From contig JALNWY010000001.1 of NCBI GenBank assembly GCA_023230665.1, forward strand, positions 31,376 to 95,375: a DNA stretch of 64,000 bases, written 5' to 3'. Both the position numbers and the translations under genes were made by a program. The DNA comes from Deltaproteobacteria bacterium (GTDB lineage: Bacteria; Desulfobacterota; Desulfomonilia; UBA1062). The first letter of the stretch is position 1; every line of letters begins with the position of its first letter. A model generated the notes under the pieces. That model was not told the DNA's origin. It ran no database searches and saw only the letters and a list, made by a program, of their open reading frames with translations. Below, piece by piece: positions 48,946 to 57,820 of this stretch.

Positions 48946-50202
48946 ATGGTGAAATCTACGGTTCTCGATAACGGAGTCCGCGTCCTGTCGGCGAAGATGC
49001 CCGGGGTGCGCTCCGTTTCTCTGGGCGTCTGGGTCGGCGTAGGCTCGCGGCACGACCCTCCGGACAATGCAGGCGTTGCGCACTTTACCGAGCACATGCT
49101 CTTCAAGGGTACCAAGAAGCGCAGCGCTCTGCAGATCGCCAAGGAGATCGATGCGCTGGGCGGTGTTCTCAATGCCCAGACCGCGAAGGAATATACCGTC
49201 TACTACACCCGGGTGCTCGACGAGCACCTGGACAAGGCCGCCGACATCCTTTTCGATCTCTTTCTCAACTCGCAGATCGATGAAGAGGAACTGGACAAGG
49301 AAAAAAAGGTGGTGCTCCAGGAAATCCGGATGACCGAAGACACGCCTGACGACCATGTCACCGATCTGTTTGCCGAGGCATTCTTCCCGAGCTCGCCTCT
49401 GGGAGTTCCCATTCTCGGAACTGAAGAGGTCGTAGGCTCCTTCCGGAGAGAAAACGTTTTAGCGTTTCTCTCCTCCCGCTACACCCCTTCTTCCATCATT
49501 ATCGCTGCCGTGGGCAGCCTGGATCATGACCGGATCGTCGATCTGGTGCGGTCCAGGTTCAGCCGCCTGCCCCGTGTACAGGACCCGGAGCCGGAAAAGA
49601 TATTTCCCGAAAGAAACAGCGGCTCCAGGGTTTTTACCAAGGACATCGAACAGGTCCACATCACCCTGGGAACCACCGGCCCCTCCATGCTCGATGAAAG
49701 GCGATGGGCCTATATCACGCTCAACACCATGCTGGGAGGGTCCATGAGCTCCATGCTGTTTCAGGAAGCCCGCGAGAAGCTCGGCCTGGTGTATTCCATT
49801 TACTCATACGTAAGCTCCTATAGAGACTGCGGCGTCATGGCGGTTTATGCCGCCACCACCCCGGACTGCCTCTCTAAGACCATAGAGGTGATCGTGCAGC
49901 AGATGTCCAGGGCCAGAGCGGGCGATTTCGGCGGCGCCAGTCTCGAAGATGTGAAGGAGCAGGTAAAGGGCAATCTCCTCCTCGCCCGGGAGAGCACCGC
50001 CCACCGGATGTCTTCCCTTGCACGAAACATGATGTATTACCAGCGTGACGTCACGGATGAAGAGATCATCGAGAAGATCAGGAAGGTGAGGGTGGAAGAT
50101 ATCGTGAACCTTGCCGAAGCGATTTTTCAGCAAGAGAAGATCACCGCGGTGTATCTCGGAAAGATCGGGAGGGAAGATGTCCGGGAGGTTGGCCTTCCGT
50201 AA
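48946..50202 (+). CDS. M16 family zinc metallopeptidase
   Basis: The 418-residue protein belongs to the pitrilysin/processing-peptidase family. The inverted zinc motif HFTEH appears as VAHFTEHMLFKGTKK with the third ligand Glu in KKVVLQEIRMTED. The C-terminal half carries GSMSSMLFQEAREKLGLVYS, the conserved substrate-side segment. No signal peptide is visible, so a cytoplasmic location is likely. The position just after pnp is common in Firmicutes and deltaproteobacteria (ymxG-like). The substrate is unknown. Confidence 0.94.
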   Translation: MVKSTVLDNGVRVLSAKMPGVRSVSLGVWVGVGSRHDPPDNAGVAHFTEHMLFKGTKKRSALQIAKEIDALGGVLNAQTAKEYTVYYTRVLDEHLDKAADILFDLFLNSQIDEEELDKEKKVVLQEIRMTEDTPDDHVTDLFAEAFFPSSPLGVPILGTEEVVGSFRRENVLAFLSSRYTPSSIIIAAVGSLDHDRIVDLVRSRFSRLPRVQDPEPEKIFPERNSGSRVFTKDIEQVHITLGTTGPSMLDERRWAYITLNTMLGGSMSSMLFQEAREKLGLVYSIYSYVSSYRDCGVMAVYAATTPDCLSKTIEVIVQQMSRARAGDFGGASLEDVKEQVKGNLLLARESTAHRMSSLARNMMYYQRDVTDEEIIEKIRKVRVEDIVNLAEAIFQQEKITAVYLGKIGREDVREVGLP

Positions 50203-50208
50203 GCCATG

Positions 50209-50568
50209 TTACGGAGAGACGTGCCTGATCTCCGTGAAGAACGAAGGCCGGGGATTTTCCGCGACAAATCTCTTCCAGGCGGGCCGATCAGATTTGCTGA
50301 TGAGAATGCCGATGAGGTAGAGGTCTCTCTCGATCGTGTACCCCATGATCGTACCTGTTACGGTTACGTTCCCGGTGCTTACGGTTACGTCCTGGTTCAG
50401 GAGTTTCAAAAGCGTAATCTTGATTCGCGTGGTAGGGGCCTTTATGCAGATTTCATGAGGGGAGAAATACTGAGTCTTTCCTTCGAACGAGCAATTTTCC
50501 ACGGGACAGGATATTTTCAGGTGTATCGACTCATGTCTTCTGTTCAGGCTCAAGTTCAGGGGAAACAT
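50209..50568 (-). CDS. Small protein of unknown function, possibly PilZ-like
   Basis: This is a minus-strand frame of about 119 residues between the plus-strand M16 and truA genes. It begins MFPLNLSLNRRHESIHLK and has alternating beta-type segments (VTVSTGNVTVTGTIMGYTI) that would fit a small beta barrel; the RR pair near the start is reminiscent of PilZ, but the D/N-x-S-x-x-G motif is not seen. AAGGAG lies 14 nt upstream of the ATG; a TTG start at 50613 is an alternative. The overlapping plus-strand frame looks less protein-like. Base composition is more AT-rich than that of its neighbours. Confidence 0.5.
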   Translation of the reverse strand: MFPLNLSLNRRHESIHLKISCPVENCSFEGKTQYFSPHEICIKAPTTRIKITLLKLLNQDVTVSTGNVTVTGTIMGYTIERDLYLIGILISKSDRPAWKRFVAENPRPSFFTEIRHVSP

Positions 50569-50627
50569 GTTTCTGCTTGCATCTCCTTTCAATAGTATCT
50601 TATTCTTCTGCAAGAATGATGCCTGCT

Positions 50628-51536
50628 ATGAGAAACCTGAAGATTATCCTTGCCTATGACGGGTCGAACTTTCATGGGTGGCAGTTTCAGACCGCGATGA
50701 GGACGGTTCAGGAAACGGTTGAAAAGAGCCTTCAGGATATCCTGGGCCACGAGGTCAGGGTGACCGCCTCGGGCCGTACCGATGCCGGGGTCCATGCCCT
50801 GGGGCAGGTCATCAATTTCCGGACCCGCTCCAGGATTCCGGCCCACGGGCTGCTCAGGGCATTGAACACCGTGTTCCCCCCGGACCTTTCCGCCCGTGAA
50901 GTCCGGGAGGTTTCCCCTGATTTTCATGCCAGATATTTGGCGATTTCCAAGAAATATGTGTATGTCGTTGATATATCCACGATCCCAAGCCCGTTTCTCT
51001 CCCGATACGTCATGAATCTGCCGGGCGGGCTCGATGTCCAGGCAATGAGACAGGCTGCGCATGCACTGAAGGGACAACATGATTTCAGCTCGTTCATGGG
51101 TGCGGGATCGTGGGTCAAAACAACGGTCAGGGAGATCTTCGATTTCGAGATATTCGGCAAAGGTTCCCGAGTGTTCTTCTGTATACGGGGTAGCGGCTTT
51201 CTGCGTCATATGGTAAGGAACATCGTGGGCACGCTGATCCCGGTGGGGCAGGCAGAGATGACACCCCGGGACGTGGAGAGGATCCTTGGGCTCAGGGATC
51301 GCACCCAGGCAGGTCCCACGGCGCCTCCGCAGGGGCTCTATCTCGTAGAGGTCGAGTACGGCGGGCACGGGAAAAGCAGCGATACGGACACGCATCGCCG
51401 GCAGGAGGGAGAGCCCGGAACAGGGGCCACCGGCGAGAACAAGAAATGGCTCGAGGAGGGTTTGAATGATGAGGGGCGTTGTGCTGGCAGGCGGTCTGGG
51501 GACGAGGCTGCATCCGCTGACCAAGGTGACCAATAA
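50628..51536 (+). CDS. truA: tRNA pseudouridine(38-40) synthase TruA
   Basis: TruA modifies positions 38-40 of the tRNA anticodon arm. The core is standard: IILAYDGSNFHGWQ, the catalytic Asp in ASGRTDAGVHALGQV, YLAISKKYVYVV, and GSGFLRHMVRNIVGTLI. It should end near APPQGLYLVEVEYGG, as in its relatives. Here the frame runs on for some 55 hydrophilic residues (rich in Gly, Glu, Asp) and overlaps the next gene by 71 nt. The start MRNLKIIL fits the family; ATGs at 50616 and 50619 are in frame. No good ribosome site is seen. Confidence 0.93.
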   Translation: MRNLKIILAYDGSNFHGWQFQTAMRTVQETVEKSLQDILGHEVRVTASGRTDAGVHALGQVINFRTRSRIPAHGLLRALNTVFPPDLSAREVREVSPDFHARYLAISKKYVYVVDISTIPSPFLSRYVMNLPGGLDVQAMRQAAHALKGQHDFSSFMGAGSWVKTTVREIFDFEIFGKGSRVFFCIRGSGFLRHMVRNIVGTLIPVGQAEMTPRDVERILGLRDRTQAGPTAPPQGLYLVEVEYGGHGKSSDTDTHRRQEGEPGTGATGENKKWLEEGLNDEGRCAGRRSGDEAASADQGDQ

Positions 51537-52200
51537 GCATCTTCTGCCGATATACGATAGGCCGATGATCTATTATCCCATCGAGGCGCTCACCAATGCC
51601 GGGATAAAAGAGATCATGGTGGTGACGGGTGGAAACAATGCAGGGGATTTTCTCCGGCTGCTGGGCAACGGCAAGGAGTTCGGGCTGAGCCGGATTCACT
51701 ATGCCTATCAGGAAGGCGAGGGCGGGATCGCCGAGGCCCTGGGGCTGGCGGAGTCCTTTGCCGAGGGAAGGCCCATCTGTGTGGTGCTGGGTGATAACAT
51801 CATCGAGAAGAACATCGTCCGGGCCGTCACCGAGTATCGACAACAGGGCGGGGGGGCCCGGATCATGCTCAAGAAAGTGCCCGACCCGGATCGCTTCGGC
51901 GTGCCGGTCTTCGAAGGAGACCGTATCACCGCTATCGAGGAAAAGCCGAAGGATCCAAAGAGCAGCTATGCCGTAATCGGGATCTACATGTACGACTCGC
52001 GGGTTTTCGACATTATCCACGGGCTTTCCCCCTCCAAGCGGGGAGAGCTGGAGATCACGGACGTGAACAACGACTATATCCGCGCGGGCACCATGCAGTG
52101 GTCTATTCTCGACGGCTGGTGGACCGATGCGGGGACCATCGAGAGCCTGTTGAAGGCAGGAAATCTGGTGGCAAAGACGGGCGCCAACAAAAGAGACTAG
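51466..52200 (+). CDS. Nucleotidyltransferase, glucose-1-phosphate thymidylyltransferase-like (short form)
   Basis: The 244-residue enzyme has the sugar nucleotidyltransferase signature VVLAGGLGTRLHPLTKVTNKH, LPIYDRPMIYYPIEALTNAG, VVLGDNIIE and EEKPKDPKS with WWTDAGT near the end. It lacks the C-terminal part of the 290-residue RmlA, so it belongs to the short RmlA-like group. It most likely makes dTDP-glucose, feeding rmlB and rmlD next to it. Sugar specificity is not certain. Its start lies inside the truA extension. Confidence 0.88.
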   Translation: MMRGVVLAGGLGTRLHPLTKVTNKHLLPIYDRPMIYYPIEALTNAGIKEIMVVTGGNNAGDFLRLLGNGKEFGLSRIHYAYQEGEGGIAEALGLAESFAEGRPICVVLGDNIIEKNIVRAVTEYRQQGGGARIMLKKVPDPDRFGVPVFEGDRITAIEEKPKDPKSSYAVIGIYMYDSRVFDIIHGLSPSKRGELEITDVNNDYIRAGTMQWSILDGWWTDAGTIESLLKAGNLVAKTGANKRD

Positions 52201-52231
52201 CGAGGGTGTCTTGAAAACAAAGGGGAAGCAC

Positions 52232-53248
52232 ATGAAGGTACTCGTGACGGGAGGCTGCGGATTCATCGGGACAAACCTTTTGCGCCACATTCTCGCAAAC
52301 AGGCCTGACTGGAGCGTGGTGAACCTCGATCTGCTCACCTATGCCGGGAATCTCGAGAACACCATGGATCTGGCCGAGGCATATCCGGGGCGGTATGAGT
52401 TCGTCAAAGGAGACATCGCGGACCATGCGGGTGTCGACGCCCTGTTTTCCCGGCATTCGTTCGATCTGGTGTTCAACCTTGCCGCGGAATCCCATGTGGA
52501 CAGAAGCATCGAGGACTCGGGCATATTCGTGAGGACGAACATCCTGGGCGTTCAGGTGCTCCTCGACGCGGCGAGACGGCACAAGGCCGGCCGCTTTCTG
52601 CACGTCTCGACCGACGAGGTGTACGGCAGCTTGGGCCCAGAGGGGCGTTTCAGGGAGGACTTTCACCTGGCGCCCAACAGCCCGTACTCCGCGTCAAAGG
52701 CGGCCGCCGATCTTTTGGTGAGGTCCTACGTGAAGACCCACGGCCTGGATGCGGTGATCACCCGGTGCTCCAATAATTACGGGCCCTACCAGTTTCCGGA
52801 AAAGCTCATACCCCTGATGGTGATCAATGCCTTCAACGATAGGGAGCTCCCGGTGTACGGACAGGGCAGGAACGTGAGAGACTGGATCTACGTGGACGAC
52901 CACTGCCGGGGGATCGTCATGGTGGCGGAGAACGGGAGGTGCGGCGAGGCCTACAACATGGGCGGAGACGCGGAAAAGGAAAATATCCAGATCGTCCGGC
53001 TTATCCTCGAGAATCTGGCCAAGCCCGATTCCCTCATCCGGTTTGTCACCGACAGGCCGGGCCACGATTTCCGCTATGCCATGGACTTTGCGAAGATCGA
53101 AGCGGAGCTGGGCTGGCAGCCGGAACACGGGTTCGATGAAGGGTTGAGAAAGACCATCGCGTGGTATCTGGGCAACCAGTCGTGGTGGGAGAAGATCCTT
53201 TCGGGAAGTTACCGGCACTATTATGAGAGGATGTACGGAAGCCGATGA
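52232..53248 (+). CDS. rfbB: dTDP-glucose 4,6-dehydratase
   Basis: RmlB converts dTDP-glucose to dTDP-4-keto-6-deoxyglucose. The 338-residue SDR protein has the NAD motif VTGGCGFIGTNLLRHI, NLAAESHVDRSI, STDEVYG and the catalytic YSASKAAADLLV, then RCSNNYGPYQFPEKLIPL and GRNVRDWIYVDDHC. AGGGGAAG precedes the ATG at 52232, chosen over a frame beginning 21 nt upstream. It overlaps rmlD by 4 nt. Confidence 0.95.
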   Translation: MKVLVTGGCGFIGTNLLRHILANRPDWSVVNLDLLTYAGNLENTMDLAEAYPGRYEFVKGDIADHAGVDALFSRHSFDLVFNLAAESHVDRSIEDSGIFVRTNILGVQVLLDAARRHKAGRFLHVSTDEVYGSLGPEGRFREDFHLAPNSPYSASKAAADLLVRSYVKTHGLDAVITRCSNNYGPYQFPEKLIPLMVINAFNDRELPVYGQGRNVRDWIYVDDHCRGIVMVAENGRCGEAYNMGGDAEKENIQIVRLILENLAKPDSLIRFVTDRPGHDFRYAMDFAKIEAELGWQPEHGFDEGLRKTIAWYLGNQSWWEKILSGSYRHYYERMYGSR

Positions 53249-54126
53249 AGATTCTGATCACAGGATCCCGGGGTCTCCTTGGGCAGGAGGTGGCGGAGGT
53301 GTGCCGGAACCTGGGAGACGAGGTCCTGGCCACGGATATCGCCTCACCGTCAGCCCCGCTGGATATCACGAGCCCGGCAGCCGTCCGCGGGTTCCTTGCA
53401 GCGAACAGACCCGACTGGGTCGTCAACTGCGCGGCCTTCACCGATGTCGACGGCTGCGAAGAAAAAGAAGACCTTGCCTTCGAGCTGAATGCGCGAGCTC
53501 CGGGGCTCCTGGCCAGGGCCTGCGAAGAACATGGCGCGAAGCTCCTGCACGTCAGCACTGATTATGTCTTCGACGGCGAGAAGCTAGGCCCTTATGAAGA
53601 GGACGACGCGCCGAACCCCTTAAGCGTGTACGGAAAGAGCAAGCGCGCAGGCGAGATCTCCATTCAGGAGGGGATCGAGCATTACCTCATCATCAGGCCC
53701 CAGTGGCTTTTCGGGTCGCATGGCAGGAACTTCGTGTCCACCATCCTGGGGTTGGCCCAGGAACGTGACACCCTGTCCGTGGTCAACGACCAGTGGGGCT
53801 CGCCGACCTACTCCAAGGACCTGGCCCGGGCTCTGAGGGTGCTCATCGACTGCGATGCCCGGGGTGTTTTTCATGTGAGGAACCGCGGAAAGGCCACCTG
53901 GTTCGATCTGGCCAGGCGCGCCATCGATCTCCTGGGATTGTCCACACGGGTCGTCCCGGTGGATACCTCCGCCTTTCCCCGTCCGGCCCGCAGGCCCATG
54001 AACGGCATCCTCTCCACCCGGCGCTTCACCCGGACCACAGGCAAGGTCATGCCCTCGTGGCAGATCTCTTTGAAGAGCTATATCAAGGAATATCTCCAGG
54101 AACAGCGCAGGGAGAGCCGGGAATGA
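53245..54126 (+). CDS. rfbD: dTDP-4-dehydrorhamnose reductase (RmlD)
   Basis: RmlD reduces dTDP-4-keto-L-rhamnose with NAD(P)H. The 293-residue protein has ITGSRGLLGQEVAEV, NCAAFTDVDGCE, LHVSTDYVFDG, the catalytic YGKSKRAGE and GVFHVRNRGKATWFDLARRAI. The epimerase RmlC, required between RmlB and RmlD, is absent from this cluster. The ATG overlaps rmlB (ATGA). Confidence 0.93.
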   Translation: MKILITGSRGLLGQEVAEVCRNLGDEVLATDIASPSAPLDITSPAAVRGFLAANRPDWVVNCAAFTDVDGCEEKEDLAFELNARAPGLLARACEEHGAKLLHVSTDYVFDGEKLGPYEEDDAPNPLSVYGKSKRAGEISIQEGIEHYLIIRPQWLFGSHGRNFVSTILGLAQERDTLSVVNDQWGSPTYSKDLARALRVLIDCDARGVFHVRNRGKATWFDLARRAIDLLGLSTRVVPVDTSAFPRPARRPMNGILSTRRFTRTTGKVMPSWQISLKSYIKEYLQEQRRESRE

Positions 54127-54366
54127 TCACCCTCGCCGGCGCACTTCTGTCCAGGCAGGCCCTGATGAGGGCCGGTGGAGAGGCGTATGCCGTTTTGCCG
54201 TGAGCCTTGAAAAACGGCTTAAGGAATCATCTTTTGTTCAGGTTGATATTTTGATAAACAGGAAAATCGTGGGTACTCCTCAGAGAGAGATTATATTCAC
54301 GAGAGAGTTATGGTGTGCCGCCGCAGAGAATGAGGCAGGTCACGCAGGAAGGAAAAGGAGCGGCTA

Positions 54367-54990
54367 TTGAATAAGAAGAAGCAGAAAAGCGCGGCGAGGG
54401 ACTGGGCTGAGGCTCTCGTCGTTGCATTTATCATTGCCATGATCATCAGGGCCTTTGTGCTCCAGGCATACCGGATTCCGTCCTCCTCCATGGAGGATAC
54501 CCTGCTCAAGGGCGATCACATTCTCGCCACCAAGTACAACTACGGGCTGACCGTTCCATTCACCACCGAGAAATTCTGGGGAGGCGACAGGGTCCCCGAA
54601 CACGGAGACATCGTCATATTCACCTTCCCCGGGAACCGGTCCATGGATTTCGTCAAGAGGGTGATCGGCCTGCCTGGAGACACCATCGAGGTCAGGGACA
54701 AGAAGGTGTATGTCAACGGCGAGCCCTTGAAGACCCTGTACGAAAAGCATACCGATCCGTTCATCCTCACCCAGGGACAGGGCAAGGTGAGGGATAACTT
54801 CGGACCCATCACCGTTGACCCTGGGCACTGCTTCGTCATGGGAGACAACCGGGATCAGAGCTACGACAGCAGGTTCTGGGGCCTGGTGCCCATCAAGAAT
54901 ATCAAGGGCAAGGCCTTTGTCATCTATTTCTCTTGGGACGGCGCCGAGAACTGGATCCGCTTCGGAAGAATCGGAAATCTCATCCGGTAA
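54367..54990 (+). CDS. lepB: Signal peptidase I
   Basis: LepB removes signal peptides at the outer face of the cytoplasmic membrane. The 207-residue protein has one N-terminal membrane segment (about residues 14-33), the Ser nucleophile in IPSSSMEDTL (about Ser41), the Lys base in DFVKRVIGLPGD (about Lys97) and GDNRDQSYDSR. Start is TTG with AAGGAG upstream. It stands between the dTDP-sugar genes and the pyr operon; the 240-nt gap before it contains no clear gene. Confidence 0.95.
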   Translation: MNKKKQKSAARDWAEALVVAFIIAMIIRAFVLQAYRIPSSSMEDTLLKGDHILATKYNYGLTVPFTTEKFWGGDRVPEHGDIVIFTFPGNRSMDFVKRVIGLPGDTIEVRDKKVYVNGEPLKTLYEKHTDPFILTQGQGKVRDNFGPITVDPGHCFVMGDNRDQSYDSRFWGLVPIKNIKGKAFVIYFSWDGAENWIRFGRIGNLIR

Positions 54991-55002
54991 GGAGGTCGAT
55001 GT

Positions 55003-55542
55003 ATGGCCGAGAAAACCATGAGTGGAAAAGAGCTCGGAGAAATTCTCCATGATCTTGCCGGCAGGCTCATGGATGCCATGGAGTCGTGGAGCGATGTGGT
55101 CTTCATCGGCATCCGAAGCGGCGGGTTTCTGGTAGCCGGCAACGTGGTGAGCCTCATCGAGAAGAAGACCGGCAACACCGTCCCCTTGGGTGCCCTGGAT
55201 ATCGCCCTGTACCGGGATGATGTGCACCGGAGGCCGTTCTCCCCCGAGGTCAGGAGCACGGACATCCCGTTTTCCGTGAACGACAAGAGGGTGATCCTGG
55301 TGGACGATGTACTCAACACCGGGAGGTCGGTAAGGGCGGCAATCGACCACATCGTGGATCTGGGAAGGCCCAAGAGGATATACCTCATGGTCCTGTTCGA
55401 CCGGGGCGGGAGAGAGCTTCCCATCCAGGCGGACTTCGTGGGACGGCACGTGGACCTGCCGGAGCAGAAGATCCTCAAGCTCGAGGCAGGACCGGACAAG
55501 ATGACCATCAAGGATGTCATCGTGAGCGGGGTCAAGAAATGA
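55003..55542 (+). CDS. pyrR: PyrR bifunctional regulator / uracil phosphoribosyltransferase
   Basis: PyrR senses UMP and can attenuate pyr transcription by binding RNA, and has weak UPRTase activity. The 179-residue protein has FIGIRSGGFLVAG, LDIALYRDDVHRR and the PRPP loop VILVDDVLNTGRSVRAAID, all diagnostic. GGAGG lies 7 nt before the ATG. It heads pyrR-pyrB-pyrC, with overlaps between the genes. I see no convincing PyrR-binding RNA motif upstream, so regulation may differ from Bacillus. Confidence 0.95.
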   Translation: MAEKTMSGKELGEILHDLAGRLMDAMESWSDVVFIGIRSGGFLVAGNVVSLIEKKTGNTVPLGALDIALYRDDVHRRPFSPEVRSTDIPFSVNDKRVILVDDVLNTGRSVRAAIDHIVDLGRPKRIYLMVLFDRGGRELPIQADFVGRHVDLPEQKILKLEAGPDKMTIKDVIVSGVKK

Positions 55543-56471
55543 ACTGGTCCCGCAAGGATGTCATCGCCATCAATGACCTGGCCGCGGATGAGATCGGTCT
55601 TGTCCTGGACATGGCCTCTTCGTTCAAGGAGATATCCAGGCGCGACATCAAGAAGGTGCCCACCTTGAGGGGCAAGACCGTGGTGCTCCTGTTCTATGAG
55701 CCGAGCACGAGGACGCGGCTGTCCTTCGAGATCGCGGCGAAGCGGCTGAGCGCCGATACCGTGGCCCTTTCGGCCTCCGGGTCGTCCTTTTCCAAGGGGG
55801 AGACCATCATGGATGCCGCTTACAATGTCATGGCCATGGCGCCCGACTGCATCGTGATCCGCTATCCCTATGCCGGCATCCCGGCAAAGATGGCGGAGCT
55901 GCTGCCCTGCTCGGTGATCAATGGAGGGGACGGCTTCCACGAGCACCCCACCCAGGCCCTGCTCGACATGTATTCCCTCCGCGAGCACTTCGGGCGGCTT
56001 GAGGGGCTCACTGTGGCCATTGTGGGCGACATCATGCACTCCCGGGTCGCCAGGTCCAATGTGTATGGGCTCAAGAAGATGGGCGCCAATGTGGTGCTCG
56101 TTGGGCCGAAAACCCTGCTCCCTCCGGGGGTGGAAACCTGGGGGGCGCATGTGACGACCGAGCTCGATCCGGTCATGCCCGAGGCGGATGCAATCATGAT
56201 GCTCCGTGTGCAGAAAGAGCGTCTCAGCGAGCGGTTTTTTTCCGGCGAGCGGGAATACTCGATCTTTTACGGTCTGAACAAGAAGAGGGTGGACATGATG
56301 AAGGACAGGGCCGTGATCATGCACCCGGGGCCCATGAACCGGGGCGTGGAGATCACCCACGATGCGGCGGACAGCGCCCGGTCCATCATCCTCGACCAGG
56401 TGGAGAACGGGGTGGCCGTCCGGATGACGCTCCTGTACCTGTCCATGGGAGGAACGGCCAATGTGGATTAA
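55539..56471 (+). CDS. pyrB: Aspartate carbamoyltransferase catalytic subunit
   Basis: PyrB joins carbamoyl phosphate to aspartate. The 310-residue protein has the carbamoyl-phosphate motif EPSTRTRLSFE, the loop SASGSSFSKGET, HPTQALLDMYSL and MHPGPMNRGVEI. No pyrI regulatory gene is visible next to it; the gene pair with dihydroorotase may indicate a PyrB-PyrC complex, by inference. It overlaps pyrR (ATGA) and pyrC (11 nt). Confidence 0.96.
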   Translation: MNWSRKDVIAINDLAADEIGLVLDMASSFKEISRRDIKKVPTLRGKTVVLLFYEPSTRTRLSFEIAAKRLSADTVALSASGSSFSKGETIMDAAYNVMAMAPDCIVIRYPYAGIPAKMAELLPCSVINGGDGFHEHPTQALLDMYSLREHFGRLEGLTVAIVGDIMHSRVARSNVYGLKKMGANVVLVGPKTLLPPGVETWGAHVTTELDPVMPEADAIMMLRVQKERLSERFFSGEREYSIFYGLNKKRVDMMKDRAVIMHPGPMNRGVEITHDAADSARSIILDQVENGVAVRMTLLYLSMGGTANVD

Positions 56472-57729
56472 GGGAGGAACCATCATCGACCCCGCCAACG
56501 GCATCGAGCAGGCCGGGGACATTCATATCAGGGAAGGCCTCATCGCAGGCGTGTGCCTGGACGGGAGCGGGGAGACGGACGAGGAGGTGATCGACGCCTC
56601 CGGACTGTGGGTCCTCCCCGGGCTCATCGACATGCACGTTCACCTGCGCGAACCGGGCTTCGAGTACAAGGAAGACATTGCCTCGGGCAGCCGGGCCGCC
56701 GCGGCAGGGGGGATAACCACGGTAGTATGCATGCCCAATACCGACCCGGTGAACGACAATCCGTCCGTGACCCAGTACATCGTGGAGAAGGCCAGGCACA
56801 AGGCCCTGATCCAGGTGCTTCCCGCAGGGGCCATCACCAGAGGCTTGCAGGGGACCGAGCTCTCCGAGATGGGGCTCATGAAGACTGCGGGCATCGTGGC
56901 GGTGACCGATGACGGCAGGACCGTAGCAGACGCTCGCGTGATGAGAAGGGGCATGGAGTATGCCGCCACCTTCGGGCTGCCTGTGATCTCCCACTGCCAG
57001 GACAAGAGCCTGGGAGCCTCGGGGGTGATGAACGAAGGGGACCTCTCGTCCCGCCTGGGTCTGGCAGGCATCCCGAGTCTGGCCGAGGATATCGTGATTT
57101 CCCGGGATACGCTCCTGGCGCGGTATGCCGGTCTTCCCATCCACATCACGCATGTCTCCACCTCTTCAGGCCTGGAGATCATCAGGCAGGCCAAGGATTC
57201 CGGCGTGCGGGTGAGCTGCGACGTGACCCCGCACCACCTCCTTCTGACCGAGGAGCGCGTACGCGGGTACGACACCAATGCCAAAATGTATCCTCCTCTC
57301 CGGCGCGAAGTGGACCGCCTCGCCCTCATCGAGGGGATCAGAAGCGGGACCGTGGACTGCATTGCAACGGATCACGCGCCCCACGCCAGGGATGAGAAAG
57401 ACCTGGACTTCGATCTGGCCCCGTTTGGCGTCATAGGGCTTCAGACCCTGCTCCCATCGATCTATCGACTGCACCGGGAATACGATATCGGCTTCAGCCG
57501 GCTCCTTTCCTGCGTAACCATAAACCCGGCCCGCATCCTCGGCATCGAGGGAGGATCGCTCTCTCCCGGTGCCCGGGCCGACGTGACCCTGTTCGATCCG
57601 GCGGCGTTGTGGGTTTTCACCCGGGAAAGTGTGCTGTCCAAGTCGGTGAATTCCCCCTTCATCGGCAGTGAGATGTATGGCAGGGTCATTCGGACCATTG
57701 TGGAAGGGCGCAGCATCCACCGGATTTAG
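56461..57729 (+). CDS. pyrC: Dihydroorotase (class I)
   Basis: PyrC closes carbamoyl aspartate to dihydroorotate. The 422-residue amidohydrolase has DMHVHLREPGFEYKEDI (HxH zinc ligands), ISHCQDKSL, IHITHVSTSSGLEI, CDVTPHHLLLTEE and the catalytic Asp in ATDHAPHARDEK. All metal ligands for an active class I enzyme seem present, apart from the residue that would be the carbamylated Lys, which is not obvious by eye. Its start lies inside the end of pyrB. Confidence 0.94.
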   Translation: MWIKGGTIIDPANGIEQAGDIHIREGLIAGVCLDGSGETDEEVIDASGLWVLPGLIDMHVHLREPGFEYKEDIASGSRAAAAGGITTVVCMPNTDPVNDNPSVTQYIVEKARHKALIQVLPAGAITRGLQGTELSEMGLMKTAGIVAVTDDGRTVADARVMRRGMEYAATFGLPVISHCQDKSLGASGVMNEGDLSSRLGLAGIPSLAEDIVISRDTLLARYAGLPIHITHVSTSSGLEIIRQAKDSGVRVSCDVTPHHLLLTEERVRGYDTNAKMYPPLRREVDRLALIEGIRSGTVDCIATDHAPHARDEKDLDFDLAPFGVIGLQTLLPSIYRLHREYDIGFSRLLSCVTINPARILGIEGGSLSPGARADVTLFDPAALWVFTRESVLSKSVNSPFIGSEMYGRVIRTIVEGRSIHRI

Positions 57730-57820
57730 CATCTTCCCGGCCGCCGGACGAGGCGACAGGGGTTTTTCGCGACCGGTTCCTTTGGACATCCCGATGGAAT
57801 CCGCTGATCAGCGGGGAATG

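Noticed and set aside
54123..54203. 26-codon frame overlapping the end of rmlD
   Set aside because: Too short, no ribosome site of its own, no similarity; probably chance.
54127..54366. PyrR-binding RNA element upstream of lepB-pyrR
   Set aside because: A segment with ACTCCTCAGAGAG was compared with the Bacillus binding loop but does not match key positions, and no antiterminator fold could be made.
54924..56522. Long minus-strand frame opposite pyrR and pyrB
   Set aside because: Shadow of two unmistakable genes; no protein-like features.
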